Of a stretch of DNA of 64,000 nucleotides, positions 36,537 to 45,216 are shown piece after piece. Positions within the stretch are counted from its first letter, which is position 1, and every line of letters begins with the position of its first letter. Source of the DNA: Curtobacterium luteum (GTDB lineage: Bacteria; Actinomycetota; Actinomycetes; Actinomycetales; Microbacteriaceae); assembly GCF_014646995.1 (NCBI RefSeq), contig NZ_BMOI01000006.1:150614-214613 (forward strand), given 5' to 3'. A program made the position numbers and the translations under genes. The notes under the pieces were generated by a model. It was not told the DNA's origin. It searched no databases and saw only the letters and a program-made list of their open reading frames with translations.

Positions 36537-37088
36537 GTGGAAGCGCAGCCGTCGGTCGTCGTCGCCGTGGCCCGTGACGAGGGCCACCACTTCAGCAAGC
36601 CGCTCGCGGACGAGGTCGTGCTCGTCGCGGGGTGGGGCATCGAGGGCGACGCCCACGCCGGCACGACGGTGCAACACCGGTCCCGGGTCGCGCGGGACCC
36701 CTCGCAGCCGAACCTGCGGCAGGTGCACCTGCTGCACGCCGAGCTGTTCGACGAGGTCGCCGCGGCCGGGTTCGCGGTCAGTCCCGGCGACATTGGCGAG
36801 AACGTCACGACGCGGGGCATCGACCTGCTCGGGCTGCCCACCGGCACCGTCCTGCACCTCGGGGAGTCGGCGAGCGTGCGGGTGACGGGCCTCCGCAACC
36901 CCTGCCAGCAGATCAACGGGTTCGAGCCGGGGCTCCTCAAGGCGGTGCTCGGCCGTGACGAGGACGGGTCCGTGGAGCGGAAGGGCGGCGTGATGTCGGT
37001 CGTGCTCACCGGCGGGGCCGTGCGGCCGGGTGACGCCGTGCGGGTCGAGCTGCCCGCCGGGGCGCCGGAGCCGCTGCAGCCCGTCTGA
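36537..37088 (+). CDS. MOSC domain protein
   Basis: The 183-residue protein is a standalone MOSC domain, related to the molybdenum-cofactor sulfurase C-terminus. Typical blocks: GIEGDAHAGTTVQHRSRV, NLRQVHLLHAELFDEV, GDIGENVTTRGIDLLGLPTG and the conserved Cys in GLRNPCQQINGFEPGLL. Such proteins (YiiM-like) handle hydroxylaminopurines or carry sulfur. GTG start; divergent from yceI by 78 bp. Confidence 0.9.
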   Translation: MEAQPSVVVAVARDEGHHFSKPLADEVVLVAGWGIEGDAHAGTTVQHRSRVARDPSQPNLRQVHLLHAELFDEVAAAGFAVSPGDIGENVTTRGIDLLGLPTGTVLHLGESASVRVTGLRNPCQQINGFEPGLLKAVLGRDEDGSVERKGGVMSVVLTGGAVRPGDAVRVELPAGAPEPLQPV

Positions 37089-37110
37089 GCGGTCGAGCGG
37101 GCCGGGCGGC

Positions 37111-37206
37111 TCGCTGGCTGGCTGGTTCGCTGGCTGCCTGGCTGCCTGGCTGGCTTGCTGGCTTGCTGGCTTGCTGGCTGCCTGGCTGCCTGGCTGCCTG
37201 GCTGCC
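37111..37206. repeat. Octanucleotide tandem repeat, 12 units
   Basis: Twelve 8-bp units in register: TCGCTGGC, TGGCTGGT, TCGCTGGC, two TGCCTGGC, three TGGCTTGC, four TGGCTGCC. All follow a (T)GGCT-based pattern. The 96-bp array fills the gap between the MOSC stop and the epimerase gene. It stays open in three frames, but I do not think it is translated. Confidence 0.9.
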
Positions 37207-37268
37207 CGAGTCTCGGCGTGCGCAGCCGCCGGCGCGCGGCCGCCGGCGCGCGCTGGCACAGTGGGAGC

Positions 37269-38126
37269 GTGCAGCACCACGGAACCGTCGTCGTCGCCGG
37301 CTGCGGCGACCTGGGGACCGAGGCCGGTCTCCGCTTCGCCGCCCTCGGCCACCCCGTCATCGGTCTGCGTCGCCGCGCCGGACTCCTGCCGGCACCGCTC
37401 ACCGGACGGAGCACCGACCTCCGCCACGACGTCCCGACGATCCCGGACGACACCGCGGTCGTCGTCGTCGCGACGGCAGCCGGCAGCCGCGACGTCGACG
37501 AGTACCGCGCGACCTACGTCGACGGGCTGCGGAACGTCCTCGACGGCATCGACGCCTCCGCCGCCACACCGCGGGTGGTCGTGGTCTCCTCGACCGCGGT
37601 GTACGACGTCGACGACGGGTCCGAGGTCACGGAAGCCACCCCGGTGCGCGGGAGCACACCGACCGCGGCCGTGCTCGTCGAGGCCGAGGAACTGCTGCGC
37701 CGCCGTGCGCCGGGTGCGGTGCTGCTCCGGCTGAGCGGCGTGTACGGCCCCGGACGCGAGCGGCTCGTCGACCAGGTGCGGTCGGGCAGCGCCCGGCTCG
37801 CCCCCGGCCGGTCACCGCACACGAACCGCATCCACCGCGACGACGCCGCTGCCGCACTGGTCCACCTCGCGACGCTGGTGGACCCCGCGCCGACCTACCT
37901 CGGGACGGACGACGAGCCCGTGCCCCTCGACGACGTGCTCCGCTTCCTCGCGCACGAGCTCGGCGTGGACGAGCCGGTGCGGGGTGACGGCGACGGACGA
38001 CAGGCAGGTGGCGACAAGCGGCTCTCGAACGCCCTCCTCCGCTCCACCGGATGGGCACCGCGGTACCCGACCTTCCGCGAGGGGTACCGTGCGGTGCTCG
38101 CGGGCGAGGGCACCCGCCACCCCTGA
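37269..38126 (+). CDS. NAD-dependent epimerase/dehydratase (YeeZ-like SDR)
   Basis: The 285-residue protein starts with VVVAGCGDLGTEAGLRF, a nucleotide-binding motif, and continues with VVVVSSTAVYDVDDGSEV, LLRLSGVYGPGRERLVDQV and HTNRIHRDDAAAALVHLA, characteristic of the YeeZ/atypical SDR group. The catalytic Tyr-x3-Lys is not visible in the usual place (VRGSTPTAAVLVEAEELL), so it may bind nucleotide sugars without classical catalysis. GTG start at 37269 just after the octamer array; a CACAGT -10-like hexamer stands six bases before it. Confidence 0.8.
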   Translation: MQHHGTVVVAGCGDLGTEAGLRFAALGHPVIGLRRRAGLLPAPLTGRSTDLRHDVPTIPDDTAVVVVATAAGSRDVDEYRATYVDGLRNVLDGIDASAATPRVVVVSSTAVYDVDDGSEVTEATPVRGSTPTAAVLVEAEELLRRRAPGAVLLRLSGVYGPGRERLVDQVRSGSARLAPGRSPHTNRIHRDDAAAALVHLATLVDPAPTYLGTDDEPVPLDDVLRFLAHELGVDEPVRGDGDGRQAGGDKRLSNALLRSTGWAPRYPTFREGYRAVLAGEGTRHP

Positions 38127-38162
38127 CCGCGCGAGACCGCGGGCCGAGCGATCGCCCCGCAA

Positions 38163-38208
38163 GGACGCGGTCGGGAGGCCCGTGGCGGCGCCGCCACGGG
38201 CCTCCCGA
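38163..38208. repeat. Dispersed palindromic repeat, copy 1 (terminator-like)
   Basis: 38171-38208 is a 38-bp perfect palindrome between the converging epimerase and YgiC-like genes. Together with eight bases before it, 41 bp (38163-38203) are identical to 40008-40048. Confidence 0.85.
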
Positions 38209-38234
38209 GCGCCCGATGGGTCGCGTGACGCCGG

Positions 38235-39539
38235 TCAGGCCCGGATGAGGTTCGGGGCGAACCGGCACCAGTAGTCGGTGATCGGCCCGTCCGACTCACG
38301 GATGCCGACACCGAAGGACTCGCCGTCGACCACCCAGGACCCGAGCACCGGGTGGTTGTGCCCGTTCCGCCCCGGGAAGTCGGGCAGCTCGTGGTACTGC
38401 TGCCAGACCCGCTCGCCGTTCGTGCCCGCGCGGCGGTACTCGGTGCCGTTGGTCGTCACGGAGCCGTCGGCCCGGTGCACGGCGATGCCGTCACCCTCGC
38501 GGCCGAAGACCGGCTTCACGACGAAGTCCGTCATGCCGTTCGGCCCGTCGGCGTACGACGGCAGCAGGTTCTCGTGACCGGGGAACAGCCGCCAGAGGGC
38601 GACGAGCAGCAGCTTGTTGGACAGGAACATCTTCCACGCGGGCTCATACCAGTGCCCGAGCCGGCCCCGGTCCCGCACGAGGAACGCGCCGAACTCCTGG
38701 TCGCCGGAGGCACGGTCGTCGCCCGACACGAGGTCTTCCCACGGGTAGAGCTTGAAGATGTTCCGGATGACCGGCCACTGCGTCCCGGGGTCGTCCCCGG
38801 GCAGGGTGAAGGCGCTCCGCGAGGACCCGGCGGGCTCCTGGTTGCCGACGAACTGCCGGGCCGCGGCGTGCCAGCCGATGTCCTTCATCTCGATGCCGGT
38901 GTGCTCCCAGCCGGCCTCGCCGGCGAGGTCGCGCATGTACGCGACGGTGTCCCAGTCCTCGCCGGCGGTGTCGAGGTCGGAGTGCGCGACGAACAGTCGG
39001 CCGCCGTCCTCCGCCCGCAGTGACGCGTGCAGGAGGGTCCGCCACCGGGCGACGAGCGCCTCGTGGATACCGTTCCACTGGTCGGTGTCGGCGGGCAGCT
39101 CGCCGGACTCGACGCGCTCGCGGAACCAGTGCCACTGCGTGACCGACGCCTCGATCAGCCCCGTGGGTGTGTCCCCGTTGTACTCGAGGAGCTTGGCGGG
39201 CGACCCGTCACCGGCGTACGCGAGGTCGAAGCGGGCGTAGACGTCGGGCTCGTCGTGCCGCAGTGACCAGGACGCGAGTTCGAAGCCGTCCGGCGTGAGC
39301 CCGAGCGTGCCGAGCTCGCCGGACGCCAGGTACCGGGCGGCCTCGAGGCACATGCGGTGCAGCTCCTCGGTCTGCCGCTCGAGTGCCTCGACCTCGGGCA
39401 ACGTGAAGACGTAGGCCGCCCCGTCGTTCCAGTACTCGACCTCGCTGCCGTCCTCGCGGACCGACCGTGAGTACACCAGACCGGTCTGCTGGATCCGCCG
39501 CCGCCAGTCCGGCCGCTCGGTGAACTCGACGCGCTCCAT
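38235..39539 (-). CDS. Glutathionylspermidine synthase family protein (YgiC-like ATP-grasp)
   Basis: The 434-residue protein is a preATP-grasp enzyme of the glutathionylspermidine synthase C-terminal family. Conserved pieces: YNGDTPTGLIEASVTQWHWF, GIEMKDIGWHAAARQF, FKLYPWEDLVSGDD, FLSNKLLLVALWRLFPGHEN, and the ATP-contacting DFVVKPVFGREGDGI. Actinobacteria of this family usually lack glutathione, so the true substrates are unknown; E. coli YgiC also lacks the spermidine activity. Its start shares one base with the stop of the upstream lipoprotein gene, matching the ygiB-ygiC pairing. Confidence 0.88.
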   Translation of the reverse strand: MERVEFTERPDWRRRIQQTGLVYSRSVREDGSEVEYWNDGAAYVFTLPEVEALERQTEELHRMCLEAARYLASGELGTLGLTPDGFELASWSLRHDEPDVYARFDLAYAGDGSPAKLLEYNGDTPTGLIEASVTQWHWFRERVESGELPADTDQWNGIHEALVARWRTLLHASLRAEDGGRLFVAHSDLDTAGEDWDTVAYMRDLAGEAGWEHTGIEMKDIGWHAAARQFVGNQEPAGSSRSAFTLPGDDPGTQWPVIRNIFKLYPWEDLVSGDDRASGDQEFGAFLVRDRGRLGHWYEPAWKMFLSNKLLLVALWRLFPGHENLLPSYADGPNGMTDFVVKPVFGREGDGIAVHRADGSVTTNGTEYRRAGTNGERVWQQYHELPDFPGRNGHNHPVLGSWVVDGESFGVGIRESDGPITDYWCRFAPNLIRA

Positions 39540-39919
39540 CAGCCGCCGAACCCGCCGTGCTCGCCGGAACCGCCGAACCCGCCCTTCGACACCGCGCTGC
39601 CGCGCGACGACAGCCCGGACTGGGCGGTCTTGCCCGCGGGCAGCGAGCTCCGGCCGCCCGCGACGGTGTCACCGACGGCGGGCACCTTCGTCGTCCGGCT
39701 GCTGCTCACGGGCAGGTAGTACCAGCCGGCGTGGCCGCCGTGGTTGTTGCAGTCGTCGTCCGGGAGCCGCTTCTGCGTGCTGTTGTCACGGCAGATCTTC
39801 GCGTAGTCGGCGTCGACACCCGATCCCTCGCCGCAGCCGGTGAGGGATGCGGCGAGCGCGGCGACGACGCCGATCGAGACGACCCGGGACGCGCGACGAC
39901 GATGACGATCGGAACTCAC
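39539..39919 (-). CDS. Lipoprotein, YgiB-like partner
   Basis: The 126-residue preprotein has a signal with lipobox LTGC (about residue 24), a conserved CRDNSTQKRLPDDDCNNH region, then a Gly/Ser-rich tail ending GGFGGSGEHGGFGG. In E. coli the ygiC gene has a neighbour ygiB with a lipoprotein-type N-terminus and Gly-rich tail; this looks like the functional equivalent though sequence similarity is low. GTG start, with TAGTCT eight bases before it (leaderless). Co-transcribed with the YgiC-like gene. Confidence 0.75.
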   Translation of the reverse strand: MSSDRHRRRASRVVSIGVVAALAASLTGCGEGSGVDADYAKICRDNSTQKRLPDDDCNNHGGHAGWYYLPVSSSRTTKVPAVGDTVAGGRSSLPAGKTAQSGLSSRGSAVSKGGFGGSGEHGGFGG

Positions 39920-40007
39920 GAACGTCGAGACTAGGCCGTCGGGAGCGCCGCGGCACGACGGATCCGCCGCTGGCTGCGGGCAGCGGATCGGACACCGCGC
40001 GTGCGCG

Positions 40008-40055
40008 GGACGCGGTCGGGAGGCCCGTGGCGGCGCCGCCACGGGCCTTCCGACC
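40008..40055. repeat. Dispersed palindromic repeat, copy 2 (terminator-like)
   Basis: A 42-bp palindrome with one mismatch (40014-40034 with 40035-40055) downstream of the His-rich gene; 40008-40048 equals 38163-38203. The 160 bases around it hold no gene. Confidence 0.85.
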
Positions 40056-40079
40056 ATCTGTTGGTCGCGTCAGCGACGC

Positions 40080-40268
40080 TCAGTGCTCGTCGTAGTGGTC
40101 CTCGTGACGGGCGTGCCGGTGGCCGTCGTGCACGTAGTCCACGTGGTCGCCGTGCTCGACGGTCTCGTGCTCGCCACCGTCGTGCTCGTGGTCGTGCTCG
40201 GTGACGTCGTGCTCGGCGACACGGTGCTCGGCGTCGTCGGCTGCCGGGGTGGGGGTGCTGTCGGTCAT
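40080..40268 (-). CDS. His/Asp-rich small protein, probable metal binder
   Basis: The 62-residue protein has many His, Asp and Glu, and ends HGDHVDYVHDGHRHARHED... which resembles a short tail found in small actinobacterial proteins often named zinc-related. It probably binds Zn or another divalent metal. GAGGAAT lies directly before the ATG. Function inferred from composition only. Confidence 0.75.
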   Translation of the reverse strand: MTDSTPTPAADDAEHRVAEHDVTEHDHEHDGGEHETVEHGDHVDYVHDGHRHARHEDHYDEH

Positions 40269-40289
40269 GATTCCTCCTGAGATCGGTTC

Positions 40290-41309
40290 TCAACAAGAGG
40301 CTACGGCAGCGCGCGGCGCGTGTCCGGCAGCTGTGTCCTCGCTCAGTGGTGCCGGTGGTCCTGGATCGTCATGCGCGGACCGAACGACGGCTTCCGGAAC
40401 CCCGATCCGCCGATGAGCCGGACGACCCGCTCCCGGTGCCCCCCGGTACGGCTCGAGGAGCTCGAGCATGCCGTCGTCGTCGACCGGGCCGCCGGTGAGC
40501 GCCCACCCGACGAGCGCGGGCACGTGGTAGTCGCCGACGCTCGGCGAGTCCGGGTCGCCGTGGGCCCGCTGGGCGGTCTCGGCGGCGGTCCACTTCCCGA
40601 TCCCCGGGACCGACTGCAGCCGTTCGGCGACGCGAGGCCCGCCGCGACCGAGCGCCAGCGTGCGTTCGAGCGCGGGTGCGACCCGTACCGCCCGCATGAC
40701 CGTGGCCGACCGACCGGGTTCGATGCCGGCCCGGTGCCACTCCCAGCTGGGGATCGCGGCCCAGCCGGCCACGGTCGGCTGCACCCAGGTGTCGGCGGGC
40801 GCCGGACCGGGAGCGGGCTCACCGAACCGCCGCAGGAGGTACCGCCAGGCACGCCAGGCCTGCCGCGAGGTGACCTTCTGCTCCATGATCGCCGGCACGA
40901 GCGCGGCGAACACGGCGTTCGTCCGCAGCAACCGCAGCCCCGGCTGGCGGTGCAGCGCATCGACGAGGAACGGGTGCGCCGAGACGTCGAGGTCGGACCA
41001 GTCGTCACCCCTGCCGAGGAGCTCGGGCGCGTGCGCGACCGCCCACTCGGCACCGTCGCCCCAGGCAGAGACGGCGATCGCGTCGCACCCGTCGCGGCGG
41101 ACGAGCACGGACGCGGGACCCGTCGGTGTGCGCACCGTGAGCCACGTGTCGGCGCCGACCACCCGGAAGGCGGGGTCGCCGGAGCCGCGTTGCAGCGGCC
41201 GGAGGGTCGCGCGGACGTCCACCGGGCCTCCCGGTCGGTACACCGTGTCGACGCGCGTGGCCGCGTCGTCGACGCGACCGTCGGCGGAGGCGGGCGCAGC
41301 GAGGGACAC
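40290..41309 (-). pseudogene. AlkA-like DNA-3-methyladenine glycosylase, frameshifted near the end
   Basis: The first ~285 residues are an intact HhH-GPD glycosylase: MEQKVTSRQAWRAWRYLLRR, the helix-hairpin-helix LQSVPGIGKWTAAETAQRAH and the catalytic Asp in SVGDYHVPALVGWA. After LEPYRG the natural family ending (HRERVVRLIGG, then PRMTIQD) is found in the next frame, ending at 40343, while this frame runs on with unrelated Ala/Pro sequence to 40290. One base too many in the C6 run at 40439-40444 explains it. Whether this is a true mutation or a sequencing error cannot be told; the catalytic core is unaffected, so partial activity is possible. Confidence 0.8.
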
Positions 41310-41410
41310 ACGCAGGATGGTAATGCGGAACCACCGTCAGTCATGATGGGCGTGTCCCACCACCGTGACCCACCACCGTGGTCCACCCCACCGACGATGG
41401 AGTTGTTCCC

Positions 41411-42439
<1,029 letters not shown>

Positions 42440-42489
42440 GCGGCGCCGCTGGCGCGGCGCGGCGGCGAGACTCGGGCTGGGCGACGGCT

Positions 42490-42509
42490 CTCGCGCCGTC
42501 CGGCGCGAG
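42490..42509 (+). terminator. Short hairpin after pfkA
   Basis: CTCGCGCCG-TC-CGGCGCGAG is a perfect 9-bp inverted repeat 51 bases after the pfkA stop. No T-run. Confidence 0.4.
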
Positions 42510-42574
42510 GAACGTCGCTGACCGCGAGACTCGCCTCGCGGCACGGCCTGGAGGCACGGGGTAGCGTCCGACGC

Positions 42575-43555
42575 GTGACCCGCGCCGTCCTCGTCTCCAG
42601 TTCCGCACCGCCCGCCGTCACCGAGGTCGACCTCCCCGACCCCGCCGAGGGCGAGGTGCTCGTCGACGTCACGGCGTCGAGCGTCAACTACAAGGACGGG
42701 CTCGCGCTCGCCCGGAACCCCGGGGTGGCCCGGGTCGACCCCCTCGTGCCGGGCATCGACGTCGTCGGCACCGTGTCGGCCCTCGGCCCCGGCGTGCACG
42801 GCGTGGCCATCGGCGACCGGGTCACGTGCAACGGGGCCGGACTCGGGGAGACCCGGCACGGCGGCTGGGCGGTGCGCACCGTGGTGCCCGCGGACGCCCT
42901 CGTGGTCCTACCGGACGGTGTCGGCGACGTCTTCGCCGCAGCGGTCGGCACCGCCGGGTTCACGGCCCAGCTGAGCGTGCTCGCGCTCGAGCGGACGGTC
43001 GCGCCGGACGACGGCCCCGTCCTCGTCACCGGCGCCTCGGGCGGGGTCGGGAGCGTCGCCGTCGCCCTGCTCGCCGCCCGCGGCTACACCGTGACGGCGT
43101 CGACCGGCCGCACCACGAACGCCGACGCGCTCCGACGACTCGGGGCCGCCGAGGTGGTCGACCGCGCGGAGTTCGCCGAGCTCGGGAAGCCGCTGCAGCG
43201 CGCACGCTGGGCAGGGGCGGTGGACAGCGTCGGCGGCGCCACCCTCGCGAACGTCCTCGCCGCGACCCAGTGGGGCGGCGCCGTGACCGCCTGCGGGCTG
43301 GCGCAGGACGCCGGACTGCCCACGACCGTGATGCCGTTCATCCTCCGAGCGGTGTCGCTGCTCGGCATCAACTCGGTCGACGCCCCGCACGCCCTCCGGC
43401 AGCGGGCATGGGACCGGATCGCGACCGACCTCGACCCCGCGCTGCTCGCCGAGGTGACCCGCACGGTGTCGCTGTCGCAGGCGATCGAGGTCGGCGCCGA
43501 GGTCGTCGCGGGACGGGTGCACGGCCGGACGGTGGTGGACGTCGCCGCCGCGTGA
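42575..43555 (+). CDS. YhdH/AcuI-type NADPH quinone or acryloyl reductase
   Basis: The 326-residue medium-chain reductase has no zinc site. It shows SSVNYKDGLAL, PGIDVVGTVSALGPGV, and the nucleotide fold VLVTGASGGVGSVAVALLA. This group includes AcuI, which reduces acryloyl-CoA, and YhdH. TAGCGT seven bases before the GTG indicates leaderless transcription. Stand-alone gene; substrate not known here. Confidence 0.88.
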   Translation: MTRAVLVSSSAPPAVTEVDLPDPAEGEVLVDVTASSVNYKDGLALARNPGVARVDPLVPGIDVVGTVSALGPGVHGVAIGDRVTCNGAGLGETRHGGWAVRTVVPADALVVLPDGVGDVFAAAVGTAGFTAQLSVLALERTVAPDDGPVLVTGASGGVGSVAVALLAARGYTVTASTGRTTNADALRRLGAAEVVDRAEFAELGKPLQRARWAGAVDSVGGATLANVLAATQWGGAVTACGLAQDAGLPTTVMPFILRAVSLLGINSVDAPHALRQRAWDRIATDLDPALLAEVTRTVSLSQAIEVGAEVVAGRVHGRTVVDVAAA

Positions 43556-43589
43556 GACGGTGCCGACATATTGCTACACCACCATTTCA

Positions 43590-43599
43590 CAAACGTTTG
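43590..43599 (+). promoter_or_regulatory. CAAACGTTTG palindrome before the GntR gene
   Basis: A perfect 10-bp palindrome in the A/T-rich 99-bp spacer before the GntR gene, about 55 bases from its start. Similar cores are known for LacI and some GntR proteins; here probably an autoregulatory operator. Confidence 0.4.
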
Positions 43600-43654
43600 C
43601 ACATTGAACACCCTAGGATTGGAGTACGAAACGCCCGATCCGTGAGGAGCGCCG

Positions 43655-44320
43655 ATGCCCGTCCCGAAGTCCACCGTCGAGAACTCGCCGCGGAAGCTCC
43701 TGCGGGACGTCGTCCTCGAGAAGATGCTCGCCGCGATCCAGGACGGCACGCTCCAGGCCGGCGAACGCCTCAACGACGACGAACTCGTCGCGTGGCTCGG
43801 CGTCAGTCGCACCCCGATCCGCGAGGCGATCGCGAAGCTCGTCGACTACGGCCTGGTGGAGATGGAGGCGAACCGCTACACGCGCGTCGCGACTCCGACC
43901 GCCGAGCAGTTCGACGAGGCCCTCCAGGTCTTCACCGGGATCGCCGAGCTCGCCACCCGGTGGTCCCTCCCCAAGCTCGACGACGCCGGTGTCGCCGAGC
44001 TCGTGGAGATCCTGGAGCGCGTCCGGATGCACGCCGAAGCCGAGGACAAGGCGATGAACGCCGATGTCCGACAGTTCGTCGAAGCCGCGATCCGGTACTC
44101 GGACAACTCCCTCCTCGAGACGCTCTCGCACGCGATCATCCCGCGACTGCAGTTCATCGCCCTCGCCGAGAGCCGGTTCACGTTCTGGGACGGGCGGTTC
44201 TCCATCGACCCGCTGATCGCGGCCGTGCGCTCGCGCGACGGCGATGCCGGCGGTGCCGTGATCCGCGCCCTCGGCGTCACCCTCACCGACCTGCTGCAGC
44301 GCCTCCGAAGCGGGAACTGA
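43655..44320 (+). CDS. GntR/FCD family transcription regulator
   Basis: The 221-residue protein has a GntR winged helix (residues 12-75; RLNDDELVAWLGVSRTPIRE) and a C-terminal all-helical FCD effector domain with metal-ligand type residues (VRQFVEAAIRYSDNSLLETL). Targets unknown; it lies between a reductase and an ABC ATPase. GGAG lies before the ATG. Confidence 0.9.
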   Translation: MPVPKSTVENSPRKLLRDVVLEKMLAAIQDGTLQAGERLNDDELVAWLGVSRTPIREAIAKLVDYGLVEMEANRYTRVATPTAEQFDEALQVFTGIAELATRWSLPKLDDAGVAELVEILERVRMHAEAEDKAMNADVRQFVEAAIRYSDNSLLETLSHAIIPRLQFIALAESRFTFWDGRFSIDPLIAAVRSRDGDAGGAVIRALGVTLTDLLQRLRSGN

Positions 44321-44324
44321 GCCT

Positions 44325-45128
44325 GTGGACGCCGGTACGCGGTCGGCGGACACGCTCGTCGCCGCCTCCGGCGTCCGGGTCACCCGGTCCGGACGCGACC
44401 TCATCCGCGACGTCGACCTGACCGTGCGGCCGGGCGAGCACTGGGCGCTCCTCGGGCCGAACGGCGCCGGCAAGTCCACCCTCCTCGCGGTCCTCGGTGA
44501 GACCGGGCACCCGAGTGCGGGGACCGTCGACCTGCTCGGGCGGCGGCTCGGGCGCGTCGACGTCCGGGAACTCCGCGAACGCATCGGTCACGTCGACCCG
44601 CGGCACCGCGTGCTCTCCCCACTGACGGTGCTCGAGACGGTGCTCACCGGCGTCACCGGGACGACCGACCTCATGCTGCGCTGGACCCCCACGGCCGAGC
44701 AGGCCGCGGCCGCCGAACAGCACGTCGCCGACGTCGGGCTCACGGCGCGACGCGACGCCCGCTGGCCGGTGCTGTCCCAGGGTGAGCGTGGACGGGCGCT
44801 CATCGCTCGGGCGCTCATCGCGGAACCGCGGCTGCTGCTGCTCGACGAGCCCGCGACCGGACTCGACGTCGCCGCCCGCGAGCACCTGCTCGAGACGGTC
44901 GACGCGCTCCGCCACCGGCACCCCGCGCTCGGGAGCGTGATGGTGACCCACCACCTCGAGGACCTGCCCGCCTCGACGACGCACGCGATGCTGCTCCGCG
45001 ACGGGGCGGTCGTGGCGCAGGGCACCGCGGACGAGGTCATCACGTCGTCGGCGATCTCCCACGCGTTCGACTTCCCGCTCGCGATCGTGCGGGCCGAGGG
45101 ACGCTGGGCCGCACGCCGGGCGTCCTAG
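44325..45128 (+). CDS. Stand-alone ABC transporter ATP-binding protein (YlmA-like)
   Basis: The 267-residue ATPase has Walker A GPNGAGKST, the signature LSQGERGR, and Walker B RLLLLDEPATGLD. The sequence RERIGHVDPRHRVLSPLTVL is characteristic of the YlmA-type group, which has no adjacent permease. GTG start four bases after the GntR stop; possibly co-transcribed. The transported substrate is unknown. Confidence 0.9.
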   Translation: MDAGTRSADTLVAASGVRVTRSGRDLIRDVDLTVRPGEHWALLGPNGAGKSTLLAVLGETGHPSAGTVDLLGRRLGRVDVRELRERIGHVDPRHRVLSPLTVLETVLTGVTGTTDLMLRWTPTAEQAAAAEQHVADVGLTARRDARWPVLSQGERGRALIARALIAEPRLLLLDEPATGLDVAAREHLLETVDALRHRHPALGSVMVTHHLEDLPASTTHAMLLRDGAVVAQGTADEVITSSAISHAFDFPLAIVRAEGRWAARRAS

Positions 45129-45176
45129 TCGCGCTACACCCCTCCCCATTGGCCCCTCATCTGAAATGTGTAGTAC

Positions 45177-45189
45177 TGTCATGCTGTCG
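45177..45189 (+). promoter_or_regulatory. TGTCA-N3-TGTCG direct repeat before the chorismate cluster
   Basis: TGTCA at 45177 and TGTCG at 45185 with an 8-bp period, next to a TACTGT -10-like hexamer. The same layout (TGTCA-N3-TGTCA) occurs at 50177-50189 before the MFS gene. Probably a shared operator. Confidence 0.45.
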
Positions 45190-45216
45190 TGATGGTGTCG
45201 GCAGCCGGGGGTTCAG

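Noticed and set aside
37155..37206. N-terminal extension of the epimerase through the octamer array (Leu/Ala/Trp/Cys-rich)
   Set aside because: The repeat stays open in three frames because it lacks stops, and the SDR fold starts just after GTG 37269.
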